NCBI RefSeq assembly: GCF_003569915.1
Contig: NZ_KZ984454.1
Span: 40,274 to 104,273, forward strand
Direction: 5' to 3'
DNA length: 64,000 nucleotides
From: Comamonas testosteroni
Lineage (GTDB): Bacteria; Pseudomonadota; Gammaproteobacteria; Burkholderiales; Burkholderiaceae_C
Under the pieces are notes generated by a model. It was not told where the DNA came from. It did not search any database and was given only the letters and a program-made list of their open reading frames with translations. This document shows, piece after piece, positions 8,620 to 17,104 of the stretch. Made by a program: the position numbers and the translations under genes. The number at the start of each line of letters is the position of its first letter. Position 1 is the stretch's first letter.

Positions 8620-9606
8620 ATGCGCATGATTCGCCGCACTTTTGTCGCCACCGCCGTGGCTGCCACAGCAACGCTTGCAGCCACTGCTGCCTTTGCCCAG
8701 GGCAAGGAAGTGAAGATTGGCTATGCGCTGGCCGTCAACTCTCACTACGGCGCAGCTGCCAACGCTTGGGCTGAAGGCGTGGAAAAAGGCACCAACGGTG
8801 CCTACAAGTTCAAGCAGTTCCCCGCATCCGCACTGGGTGGCGAGCGCGAGCTGATTGAAGGCCTGCAACTGGGCACCGTGGAAGCGGCCATCGTCTCCAC
8901 CGGCGCTCTGTCCAACTTTGTGCCCAACGTCGGCGTGGTGGACATCCCCTTCCTGTTCCGTGACACACAGCATGCACGTGCTGTGATGGACGGCGCTTTC
9001 GGTCAGGACCTGCTGGCCCAGTTCCAGAAGCGCGGTCTGGTGGCGCTGGCTTGGGGTGAGCAAGGCTTTCGCCACCTGACCAACAACAAGCACGCTGTCA
9101 ACAGCGTGGCTGACCTCAAGGGCCTGAAGATCCGCGTGACCGAAAACCCCGTGCACATCACGGCCTTCCGCACGCTGGGCGCATCGCCCACGCCCATGTC
9201 CTGGCCCGAAGTGATCGGCGCTCTGCAACAGGGCACGATTGATGGTCAGGAGAACCCCATCTCCGTGCTCAGCTCCGCCAAACTGTGGCAGGTGCAAAAG
9301 CACCTGACGCTGACCGCACACGTCTACGCCCCCATGGCGCTGATCGTGTCGCCCTCGTTCTGGGGCACGCTGAATGCCGCTCAGAAGGCTGCATTCACCG
9401 AAGGTGCCAAGAAGGGTGCCATCGCCTCGCGTATCTTTGTAGACAACGTGGAAAAGAAGGGCGTGGAAGAAGCCAAGGCCAACGGCATGAAGGTCGTGGA
9501 AAAGGTCGACCAGGCGGCCTTCCGCACTGCACTGGAGCCTGCTTACAAGGAATACGCCAAGAAGTTTGGCCAGAAGACTCTGGACTCCATCACCAGCGTC
9601 AAGTAA
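8620..9606 (+). CDS. dctP: TRAP transporter substrate-binding protein (DctP family)
   Basis: This is the periplasmic solute-binding subunit of a TRAP transporter. The 328-residue precursor has a Sec signal peptide (MRMIRRTFVATAVAATATL) with a likely cleavage site at AFA-QG near residue 27. Family features include FPASALGGERELIEGLQLGT and the conserved arginine segment GLKIRVTENPVH, where the Arg normally salt-bridges the substrate carboxylate, so an organic acid is expected. The membrane genes dctQ and dctM follow on the same strand. An intrinsic terminator directly after the stop should make this subunit more abundant than the permease. Confidence 0.93.
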   Translation: MRMIRRTFVATAVAATATLAATAAFAQGKEVKIGYALAVNSHYGAAANAWAEGVEKGTNGAYKFKQFPASALGGERELIEGLQLGTVEAAIVSTGALSNFVPNVGVVDIPFLFRDTQHARAVMDGAFGQDLLAQFQKRGLVALAWGEQGFRHLTNNKHAVNSVADLKGLKIRVTENPVHITAFRTLGASPTPMSWPEVIGALQQGTIDGQENPISVLSSAKLWQVQKHLTLTAHVYAPMALIVSPSFWGTLNAAQKAAFTEGAKKGAIASRIFVDNVEKKGVEEAKANGMKVVEKVDQAAFRTALEPAYKEYAKKFGQKTLDSITSVK

Positions 9607-9621
9607 GCCTCTTTGAACCTG

Positions 9622-9650
9622 GCCGGCATTGCGTGCAATGCCGGCTTTTC
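9622..9650 (+). terminator. Intrinsic terminator between dctP and dctQ
   Basis: A near-perfect hairpin, GCCGGCATTGC pairing with GCAATGCCGGC, is followed by TTTTC, 15 nt after the dctP stop. It is probably partial, letting some transcripts read through into dctQM. Confidence 0.85.
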
Positions 9651-9787
9651 TGATGAGGCTCCGGCCTCTGACTGCTGCGGTCAGTACGAATGGACTTTCT
9701 CCACTCGCACTGCATGATGGCCCAGCCCTTGTTTCCAGTGATGGCTACCGCGCCCTGCGGTGCGGCAGCGGCCTCACTCACACTCCT

Positions 9788-10303
9788 ATGCTTGATCGTA
9801 TCGAACGCATTCTCGTGGCCTGCAATCGCTGGTTGCTGATCTTGCTGCTGCTGGCCATGGCCTGCATCGTCTTTGCCAATGTGGTGCTGCGCTACACCAC
9901 GGGTGACTCCATCGTCTGGGCCGAAGAAGTGGCCCGCCACATGATGATCTGGGTGACCTTTCTGGGCGCTGGTCTGGTGCTGCGCTTTGGTGGTCATGTC
10001 GCCATCGACAACCTGCACCGCGCCGTCAGCACCCGCAAGGCGCAGATCATTCGCGCCGTGGTGGTCGTCAGTCTGGCCGTGTTCTTTGTGGTCATGACCG
10101 TGGCGTCTTCGCAGTATGTCTATGCCACGCGCTTTCAGACCACCGCTGCAACCGACATTCCTATCTCGTATATCTACGGCGCCATGCCCGTGGGTTTTGT
10201 ACTGATGCTGATTCACCTGCTGTTTATTGCCAAGGGCTATATCGCCTCCGGCAGCTTTGCGGAGTCCGACGAAATGGACGCAGACGCAGCCGCTTCCATC
10301 TAA
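9788..10303 (+). CDS. dctQ: TRAP transporter small permease subunit (DctQ family)
   Basis: A 171-residue inner-membrane protein with four hydrophobic spans (LLILLLLAMACIVFANVVL, MIWVTFLGAGLVL, AVVVVSLAVFFVVM, GAMPVGFVLMLIHLLF). The family motif around the WAEEVARHMMIWVTFLGAG segment is clear. The start is placed at the ATG encoding MLDRIERIL; the longer frame would read into the dctP terminator region. It pairs with DctM to form the membrane unit that uses the Na+ gradient. It is 21 nt upstream of dctM. Confidence 0.9.
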   Translation: MLDRIERILVACNRWLLILLLLAMACIVFANVVLRYTTGDSIVWAEEVARHMMIWVTFLGAGLVLRFGGHVAIDNLHRAVSTRKAQIIRAVVVVSLAVFFVVMTVASSQYVYATRFQTTAATDIPISYIYGAMPVGFVLMLIHLLFIAKGYIASGSFAESDEMDADAAASI

Positions 10304-10324
10304 GACAGCACAGGTTTACACATC

Positions 10325-11611
10325 ATGGGTATCACTTTATTCATAGCCATCGTGGTCCTGCTCACGCTGGGCTTTCCGGTGGCGTTTGCACTGGCCATCT
10401 CTGCAGCGCTGGCCGTTTTTGTCGGCGGCAAATATCCGCAGCTCATCGTCTTCAAGGAAATGTTCACGGGCATCGACAGCTTTCCGCTGATGGCTGTGCC
10501 CTTCTTTATTCTGGCGGCCGAGTTGATGTCGGGCGGCGCGCTCACTGCCGTGCTGCTGCGCTTTGCAGCGCAGTTTGTGGGCCATCTGCGCGGCGGTCTG
10601 GGTTATGCCAATGTGCTGTCGCTCACGCTGTTCTCTGGCATCTCGGGCTCGGCCCTGGCTGATGCGGCCGGCCCCGGCTCGATGATGGTCAAGATGATGG
10701 ACAAGGCAGGCTATGGCCGCCCCTATGCCGCCGCGCTGACGGCCAGCACCGCCATCGTCGGCCCCATCATCCCCCCCTCGGTCAGCATGATCATCTATGC
10801 GCTGCAAGATGAAAACGTGTCCGTGGGCGGCCTGTTCATGGCGGGTTTTATCCCCGGCATTCTGATTGCGCTGGCCATGGCGGCTGTGAACTGGTGGGTC
10901 TGCAAAAAGCGCGACTACCGCAGCACCGAGCCACGCCCCAGCGCGCGTGAGATGTGGGTGACTAGCTTCAAGGCTATCCCTGCGCTGATGCTGATTGTGC
11001 TGATCGTGGTCGGCATTCGCTTTGGCATCTTCACTCCTACCGAAGCTTCTGTGGTTGCCGTGTTCTACGCGCTGATCTGCGGCAAATGGGTTTACCGCAC
11101 GCTGCAATGGTCGGCCCTGCCCGGTATTCTGGCTCGCTCTGCCATGCTCACCGCTTCGGTGCTGCTGGTCATGGCCACGTCCGCCGCCTTTGCCTGGGTG
11201 CTGACGGTGGAAGGCATTCCGCAATATCTGTCCGAGCTGATCGTGAGCTGGGAACTCTCGCCCACCATGTTCCTGATCGCGGTGAACATTCTGCTGCTGG
11301 TCTTTGGCATCTTTATGGAGCCGCTGCCCGGCGTGATGATTCTGGTGCCCATCCTGGCACCCATCGCATTCAGCCTGGGGATTGATCCGACCCACTTTGC
11401 CATGGTGGTGATCGTCAACCTGACGCTGGGCATGATCACGCCGCCCGTGGGTGGACTGCTGTTTGTGACCTCGGTCGCCACGCGCGTATCGATCACCGAC
11501 CTGACCCGCGAGATGCCGCTGTTCCTGCTGGCCCACTTTGTCGTGCTGTGCCTGCTGACCTTTATCCCCGCACTGTCCACCTGGCTGCCGCATACGCTGG
11601 GCTTCCAGTAA
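10325..11611 (+). CDS. dctM: TRAP transporter large permease subunit (DctM family)
   Basis: A 428-residue inner-membrane protein of about 12 spans, the transport-catalysing subunit of a TRAP system and the usual length for DctM. Family hallmarks include FSGISGSALADAAGPGSMM and the STAIVGPIIPPSVSMIIYA motif, with the repeated LGMITPPVGGLLFV loop in the C-half. It completes the dctPQM set. No regulator lies beside the operon and the substrate is not predictable from these genes alone. A hairpin terminator follows. Confidence 0.94.
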   Translation: MGITLFIAIVVLLTLGFPVAFALAISAALAVFVGGKYPQLIVFKEMFTGIDSFPLMAVPFFILAAELMSGGALTAVLLRFAAQFVGHLRGGLGYANVLSLTLFSGISGSALADAAGPGSMMVKMMDKAGYGRPYAAALTASTAIVGPIIPPSVSMIIYALQDENVSVGGLFMAGFIPGILIALAMAAVNWWVCKKRDYRSTEPRPSAREMWVTSFKAIPALMLIVLIVVGIRFGIFTPTEASVVAVFYALICGKWVYRTLQWSALPGILARSAMLTASVLLVMATSAAFAWVLTVEGIPQYLSELIVSWELSPTMFLIAVNILLLVFGIFMEPLPGVMILVPILAPIAFSLGIDPTHFAMVVIVNLTLGMITPPVGGLLFVTSVATRVSITDLTREMPLFLLAHFVVLCLLTFIPALSTWLPHTLGFQ

Positions 11612-11630
11612 GTCGCGTCAACCTCTCAAC

Positions 11631-11665
11631 AAGGGCTGCCATCGCTAGATGGGCAGCCCTTTTGC
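11631..11665 (+). terminator. Intrinsic terminator after dctM
   Basis: The stem GGGCTGCCATC pairs with GATGGGCAGCCC (one bulged G), has a GCTA loop and is followed by TTTTG. Confidence 0.8.
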
Positions 11666-11738
11666 ATTGGAAGTTAGTGACATAAAAAATAAGCCCATGC
11701 CTGCAAAATAGGCGCAGTCCATTTTGCAAAGCACACGC

Positions 11739-12248
11739 ATGAAGCAGCTCCTGTACCTATTGGCCTTGCTTGCCATCAGCCCTGCCGCCTCGGCCATCAA
11801 CCGATGCAGCGATGCCCACCAGGTCTGGTACCAGGACATGGCTTGCCCCATGGGCACCAGCAGCAGCTTCATTCCGCCGGCAGCACCCATCACGGAGGCA
11901 CCGCTATCCGGCAGCGGCAAGGTAATCTCTCTGCCCCAGGAAGCCTCACAGCCACTGCCGCCGCCACCTAGCCACATCCCAGCACCAGTGCTTGAGCGCG
12001 AGGCCGATCTGTGCCTGTCCTGGTACCGCAAAGAAATGCAGCTGCCCGCCGAGGCCCGCTATCTGGACTTCACCAAGGACAGACGCGTGCTGACCATCAC
12101 GCTTCCCGTCAGCATCTCTGGCTTCAACCACCTGGGTCTACCGTTCCAGAGCACGGTCAACAAGCAGGCATCCTGTGAAATCCACAACGGCCAGCTTGAC
12201 GACAGCTGGACCCGCATCCACGCCAAGCGCGGCGGCTGGATTCAGTAG
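11739..12248 (+). CDS. Small secreted protein, DUF4124-like N-terminus
   Basis: The 169-residue product has a Sec signal peptide (MKQLLYLLALLAISPAASA) cleaved before INRC. The first mature segment (INRCSDAHQVWYQDMAC) looks like the DUF4124 pattern: Cys, an aromatic-Gln-Asp turn, then a second Cys. A proline-rich linker (LPPPPSHIPAPV) leads to a C-terminal domain of about 80 residues that I do not recognise, with a Cys pair (LCLSWY and SCEIHN). It is probably periplasmic. The shorter ATG start at 11739 is preferred to a TTG 15 nt upstream. It converges with the PPTase gene with almost no gap. Confidence 0.65.
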   Translation: MKQLLYLLALLAISPAASAINRCSDAHQVWYQDMACPMGTSSSFIPPAAPITEAPLSGSGKVISLPQEASQPLPPPPSHIPAPVLEREADLCLSWYRKEMQLPAEARYLDFTKDRRVLTITLPVSISGFNHLGLPFQSTVNKQASCEIHNGQLDDSWTRIHAKRGGWIQ

Positions 12249-12835
12249 CTCCAGGCAATCGCGGCCCGGTATTCACTCATGGCAGCGGGTAGCTGCAGCT
12301 CGGCACTGCAAAGCTCCTGCAGTTGCACCGTTAGCGCTTCGCTCCATTCCACAAGCCCTGTGCCCGCGCATTTGAGCCGCGCTTCATTGAGTGTCCAGGC
12401 TTGTGCAAACGCTTCAAAAAAATGAGCATTCTGCGTATATTCTTTAAGGACTACCGCCTTGTTTGGCCCTAAATAGAGCTGCGCAACATCTTCAAGTTCT
12501 TCGCGCGCCGCACCCGTTTGCACGGCCTGAATATCGACACCGACAGCGCCGCCCTGACTCCAGGCCAGCAGCGCATGGCCCGGCGCATGGCTGATGGAGC
12601 AATGCAGCGCCAGCAACTGCACGCCGCGCCAGACCTCCGGAGCTTGCGCTCGGATATTGCTGATCTGCAAGTCAGCTTCCGCACAGCCCAGCTCCTGCGC
12701 CAGCAGCTGCTTGAGCGCCTCGCGCGCCTGAAGACGTGCTCGCTCGCGGTCGCTGGCGTCCACCCCCTGCAGCAGATGCACACGGGGCGCATCTGGGGCC
12801 TGCCAACCTTCAAAGCTGCAGCGCTGTGTCTTCAT
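12242..12835 (-). CDS. 4'-phosphopantetheinyl transferase, Sfp/AcpT-like
   Basis: This enzyme attaches the phosphopantetheine arm of CoA to a carrier-protein serine. The 197-residue protein shows the PPTase signature: SISHAPGHALLAWS near residue 80, AVGVDIQAV around residue 100, and AWTLNEARLKCAGTGL around residue 145. Compared with Sfp, the second metal-binding acid is Gln103 and the usual Lys before the catalytic Glu151 is Asn150. Asp101, Glu151 and Lys155 are kept. Its ATG shares one base with the stop of the synthetase gene upstream (TGATG), so translation is coupled. Its expected target is Ser574 of that synthetase. A longer start at 12886 is unlikely. Confidence 0.82.
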   Translation of the reverse strand: MKTQRCSFEGWQAPDAPRVHLLQGVDASDRERARLQAREALKQLLAQELGCAEADLQISNIRAQAPEVWRGVQLLALHCSISHAPGHALLAWSQGGAVGVDIQAVQTGAAREELEDVAQLYLGPNKAVVLKEYTQNAHFFEAFAQAWTLNEARLKCAGTGLVEWSEALTVQLQELCSAELQLPAAMSEYRAAIAWSY

Positions 12836-15800
12836 CAGACGGGCAAGGCCCTGGGCGTGGCCGGTGCAGCCGGTGCCCCTTCCCAATTGCTGCGCTCTGG
12901 CAGGGACTCGCCCTTCATCACCAGCGTCAGCGGGCCCAGTTGCACACCGTCGCCCACCGTCGCGCTGTAGAGCACAGTGCAGCGCGCGCCCATGGTGACT
13001 TTGCTGCCAATCACCACATGGTCCACCTTCATCACCCGGTCTTCAAACAGATGGGTCTGCGGGCAGCACAGCGCATTCAGTTCGCTATGTGCGCCAATGG
13101 TCACGCAGTCATGCTCGGTCATGTCCGTGGTGTCCAGATAGACGCTGGGCGCAATCTTGCTGCCCATCAGGTTCATGGCCAGCGGCAGCCAGGGCGTGCC
13201 GCGCAGATAGCGCAGAAAGTTGGGCACGGCCATGCCTTCGTACATATTGGTCGTCGCTTCGGACAACCAGACAAAAGGCGTCCACATGGGCACGGCCGTC
13301 TTGTCATAGCGGCGAATGGTCAGCCACTTGAACAGCGCCACCAGAAAGAAGGCCACGATGCCGAACAGCACACCGCCCACGGCCAGGTCCAGCACCACAT
13401 CACCCCAGCGCCCGGCTGAGGCCAGCGGCATCGCATCCAGCACAATCGCATAGCCCACGGCAATCACCAGCGCGTGCGGCACGGCAATGCGCAGGGCTTC
13501 GACCAGACCGCGCCCAATGCGCCGCCATGCCGACGGAGCAAAGGTCAGATGCTCAGGATAGCCCTGCACCACTTCACGCGCTGGCAAATTGATGGAAGGC
13601 GATCCCAGCCAGGTATCGCCATCCTTCATATCGGCATTGCGCGGCACGGCGGTCATCACACCGATCAGCACGTTCTCAGGGATGGTCGAACCATCGGGCA
13701 CATAAGCGCCATTGCCGATAAAGCTGCGGCGCGACACCACCGTGGGTTTGACCGTCATCCAGCCGCCGTCGATATGTTCGTCGCCCAGCATCACAGCATC
13801 GGCAACAAAGCATTCATCGCCCAAGGTCAGCATATCGGGCACCACGCCCAGCGCGGTGGACAGCTCGGTCTGTTTGCCCACCTTGGCACCCAGCAGGCGG
13901 TACCAGGTGGACGAATACACGGTGGCATAGATGCCATGCAAGGTGGACAGACTGGCCTCCTGAATCTGGTTGACCAGCCACTTGCCCAGATAGCGGCGGC
14001 TGTGCACCGACCATGTACCGGCCTTGGTGCGCGGCAAAAACAGATAGCGCACCAGCGCCGCCACCAGCACCGTGCAGGCCACCAGCACCAAGCTGGACGG
14101 CAGCGCCAGCAGGAAGAACTTGAGCAGGCGCAGCACAAATGCGCCGCCAGCATTGACCACGCCTTGCTCCAGCAGCGGACGCACCGAGATTTCCTCGACG
14201 TCCAGCGTGTCGATCAGCATGAAAGTGGGAAACACCGGCATGAAGAACAGCGTGGCAATCATCAAGCCACCGCAGAGGAACACCAGCATTTCCCAGGCTT
14301 TGTATAAGCCGCTTGCTGTCTCACGCGGCTGCATGCTGGCTGGGTCAAAGCGCCCCTTCTCGCGCGCTGGCGAGCCTGCCCACCCCGTGCGTTCTGGCAG
14401 CACCGCGCCATCGGCCACGGCGGACTGGCCCTCAAGGTGCACCCAGTCTTCCATGCGGGTATTGCCCTCCACCACCACATAAGAGCCTATGCAGACTTCG
14501 TTGCCGATGGTGATGCGCCCCAGCACCAGCTCGCCGCCTTCGACGCGGGCGTTTTCCAGCGCCACGGCATTGCCGATGCTTGCGCCATCACCAATGCTCA
14601 GCAGATCCGGAGCGCGCACGGTCATGGATCCCAGATTGGTCTCAGTTCCCACCTTGGCACCCAGCGCCCGCAGCCAGATCGGGTGCAGGGACGAGCCGGT
14701 AATCATCGCCACCGGCACCGCCTCCACCAGCCGGTCGGCAAACCACCAGCGGAAATAAGTCAGACCCCACAACGGATAGCGGCCAGGCTTGAGCCGCCCG
14801 GCAATCAGCCACTTGCCCGCCCAGGCAATGACAAACTCCGCCAGCGTGGCAATGACAAACGCCAGCACGGACATAGCCACGGCAAAAGCTACGGAGTCCG
14901 TCTCGTCACCCGTAAAGAAGTGATAGGTAAAGAACGGCGCCAGCCACTGCGCCATCTTGATCAGCACCAGCAACGGAATCGCCACCGTCTGCGCCGCACC
15001 GCAGCGCCAGCGCCGCCACGCCGAGTGAATGCGGAAGGGGCGCTGCACGGCTGGCGAATCTGACGCTGCCATGGCAGCCTGCAAGGCCTCGGCAATCAGG
15101 CCCACTTTGCGCTGCTGATAGACGGTGCTCACGGTGGCCTGCGCAAAGCGTGGGTCGGCACGCAGCATGGAAGTCAGCCGCGCAGCAAACAGCGAATGGC
15201 CGCCCAGGTCGCTGAAAAAGTCCTGCCCACGGTGAATCGCCTGGCCGGGAAATATCTTGGCGAGCGCGGCAAACAGCACTTCTTCAGCCGGGGTTTCCGG
15301 CAGGTCTGAGTCGCTCAGATTCTCGGCCACCGAAAGCTCTCGGGCCTTGAGCGCCTTGCGGTCGATCTTGCCCGATGTCAGTCGCGGCATCTCGGTCAGC
15401 GCTTCAAAGCGCGCAGGCACCATATAGGGCGGCAGGCGCTCGGCCAAGGCAGAGCGCATCTGGCTCACACTGGCTTCAGCCTCGGTCGGCACATAGAAGG
15501 CGACCAGTTGATCAATGCCATCGTCCTTGCGTAGCAGCACGGCCGTGGTGCCCACGCCGGGTTGCTGGGCCAGCACGGCCTCAATCTCGCCCAGCTCCAC
15601 GCGAAAGCCGCGAATCTTGACCTGATCGTCGGCGCGGCCCAGGCAGTGAATTTGCCCATGTTCATCAATGCGCGCCAGATCGCCTGTGCGGTACAGGCGC
15701 GCATCATGCGGGCCATTAGGCCAGGGGTTGGTCAGAAATTTTTCTGCCGTCAGCTCTGGCCTACCCAGATAGCCTGCGGCCACACCGGGGCCGGTAATAC

Positions 15801-16914
15801 ACAGCTCGCCCACCTCGCCCTGCGGCAGCCCCACCAGTTGGGGCGCAGTGCCTGCGGGAAAGCTGTCGGCCTCAATGACCTGCACCACCACCAGGCTGTA
15901 ATTGGGTAGCGGTGTGCCAATGGTCACGGGCTCGCCCGCGTGCAGCTCGGCCAGACTGGCCGACACCGTGGCCTCGGTCGGGCCATAGGTGTTGAACATC
16001 TGGCGGGACTCATTGGCCCAGCGCGCCACCAGTGATTCAGGGCACATTTCGCCACCCAGGTTGATCAGGCGCAGATTGGGCACATCCTGTGCAAACAGCG
16101 CCAGCAGGGTTGGCACGGCGTGCAGCACGGTGACTTGCTGCTCGATCAACGCGCGCGGCAAGGCTTCGGGGTCACCCGCAATCTCGCGCGGAGCCAGCCA
16201 TAGCGTGGCGCCGACCAGATAGCTGATCCAGATTTCCTCAAACGACATATCAAAGGCCACCGAGAAGCCTTGATAAACCTTGTCGCTCTGGCGCACCCCC
16301 AGCCTTGCGTTTTCACTGCGCAGAAAGTGGCAGATGCTGCCCTGGGTAATGGCAATGCCCTTGGGCTTGCCCGTGGAGCCGCTGGTGTAGATCACATAGG
16401 CGGGATGCTCAGGCTGCGCCCCCTCGCGGCGGCGCAGCTCGGCGTCTGCTGCAAACGGTGCCAGAAGCTCATCATCTGCCAGAATTTGGGCAGAAATGCC
16501 ATCATGTCCTTGAATTACATGGACTTGATGCTTTGAAATTAATAGCGCTTTGGCGCTGGCATCTTCAAGACAAGTCGCAATACGCTCAGGCGGCGTTTCT
16601 GCATCAAACGGCAGCCAGGCCGCCCCGGTCTTGGCAATGGCCAGTTGCAGCGTCAGCAGCTCAATCCCGCGCGGCAGCCACAGGCCCACCATATCGCCGG
16701 GGCGGATGCCAGCTTCAATCAAACGGTGAGCGGCGCGGTCGGCGTCCGCATTCAGCTCGGCATAGCTGCGCTGTCGTATCTGCTCGCCCTGCCCCTCAAT
16801 CAGCGCAATCTGGGCAAGATGGGCCAGCGCAGTTGCCTCAAAAATATCGGCCAGCACCTCATGGCGCAGCAGGTCTGGCCGCTCGGGCCCACGCAAAACA
16901 ACAGTTTTGGACAT
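12835..16914 (-). CDS. Pls/PosA-type non-ribosomal peptide synthetase (A-T-membrane hexapeptide domains)
   Basis: The 1359-residue single-module synthetase has three parts. (1) An adenylation domain (about 15-525): YVIYTSGSTGKPKG at 173 (A3), FDMSFEEIW at 221 (A4), NTYGPTEATVS at 308 (A5), YRTGDLARI at 408 (A7) and catalytic Lys516 in LTSGKIDRKAL (A10). (2) A carrier domain with LGGHSL, phosphopantetheine on Ser574. (3) From about 640, roughly six membrane helices alternating with three hexapeptide-repeat (left-handed beta-helix) segments, for example WLRALGAKVGTETN, WYRLLGAKVGKQTE and VVIGSKVTMGARCT. It has no standard condensation or thioesterase domain. This is the layout of the epsilon-poly-L-lysine synthetase family. 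My hand-aligned specificity code is D-M-E-H-I-L-T-V-S; the acidic third residue would suit a basic amino acid, as inference only. Confidence 0.9.
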   Translation of the reverse strand: MSKTVVLRGPERPDLLRHEVLADIFEATALAHLAQIALIEGQGEQIRQRSYAELNADADRAAHRLIEAGIRPGDMVGLWLPRGIELLTLQLAIAKTGAAWLPFDAETPPERIATCLEDASAKALLISKHQVHVIQGHDGISAQILADDELLAPFAADAELRRREGAQPEHPAYVIYTSGSTGKPKGIAITQGSICHFLRSENARLGVRQSDKVYQGFSVAFDMSFEEIWISYLVGATLWLAPREIAGDPEALPRALIEQQVTVLHAVPTLLALFAQDVPNLRLINLGGEMCPESLVARWANESRQMFNTYGPTEATVSASLAELHAGEPVTIGTPLPNYSLVVVQVIEADSFPAGTAPQLVGLPQGEVGELCITGPGVAAGYLGRPELTAEKFLTNPWPNGPHDARLYRTGDLARIDEHGQIHCLGRADDQVKIRGFRVELGEIEAVLAQQPGVGTTAVLLRKDDGIDQLVAFYVPTEAEASVSQMRSALAERLPPYMVPARFEALTEMPRLTSGKIDRKALKARELSVAENLSDSDLPETPAEEVLFAALAKIFPGQAIHRGQDFFSDLGGHSLFAARLTSMLRADPRFAQATVSTVYQQRKVGLIAEALQAAMAASDSPAVQRPFRIHSAWRRWRCGAAQTVAIPLLVLIKMAQWLAPFFTYHFFTGDETDSVAFAVAMSVLAFVIATLAEFVIAWAGKWLIAGRLKPGRYPLWGLTYFRWWFADRLVEAVPVAMITGSSLHPIWLRALGAKVGTETNLGSMTVRAPDLLSIGDGASIGNAVALENARVEGGELVLGRITIGNEVCIGSYVVVEGNTRMEDWVHLEGQSAVADGAVLPERTGWAGSPAREKGRFDPASMQPRETASGLYKAWEMLVFLCGGLMIATLFFMPVFPTFMLIDTLDVEEISVRPLLEQGVVNAGGAFVLRLLKFFLLALPSSLVLVACTVLVAALVRYLFLPRTKAGTWSVHSRRYLGKWLVNQIQEASLSTLHGIYATVYSSTWYRLLGAKVGKQTELSTALGVVPDMLTLGDECFVADAVMLGDEHIDGGWMTVKPTVVSRRSFIGNGAYVPDGSTIPENVLIGVMTAVPRNADMKDGDTWLGSPSINLPAREVVQGYPEHLTFAPSAWRRIGRGLVEALRIAVPHALVIAVGYAIVLDAMPLASAGRWGDVVLDLAVGGVLFGIVAFFLVALFKWLTIRRYDKTAVPMWTPFVWLSEATTNMYEGMAVPNFLRYLRGTPWLPLAMNLMGSKIAPSVYLDTTDMTEHDCVTIGAHSELNALCCPQTHLFEDRVMKVDHVVIGSKVTMGARCTVLYSATVGDGVQLGPLTLVMKGESLPERSNWEGAPAAPATPRALPV
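16525..16562 (-). repeat. Probable intragenic AT-rich repeat within the synthetase gene
   Basis: On the + strand this patch reads CTTGATGCTTTGAAATTAAT then AGCGCTTTGGCG. It resembles the core of the ATAGCTG-family repeat (CGCTTGATAAAT, GCGCTA) and is markedly AT-rich for its surroundings. It encodes residues between motifs A2 and A3 of the adenylation domain, a tolerant loop. The similarity is partial. Confidence 0.35.
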
Positions 16915-17104
16915 AGATCAGCGGCTTACCCGGTGCAACCGTGCAACCGAACGTGGCGGCGCCGCTCTTGGATGCCAGCGATTATTGAGAGCTACATGGA
17001 GGTTTTGTGTAGCGCCTCTGCAGCTGTTGCGCTTGTTTACATTGAATGGGGCAAAGCACCTGCTCCGCCCCCATTCAAGCCCTCAGCGGGCCACTAGCGG
17101 GCCA

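Noticed and set aside
10337..11593. 418-codon minus-strand ORF antisense to dctM
   Set aside because: Its composition is extremely Gln/His/Arg-rich and it has no family resemblance. It is a shadow of the transporter frame.
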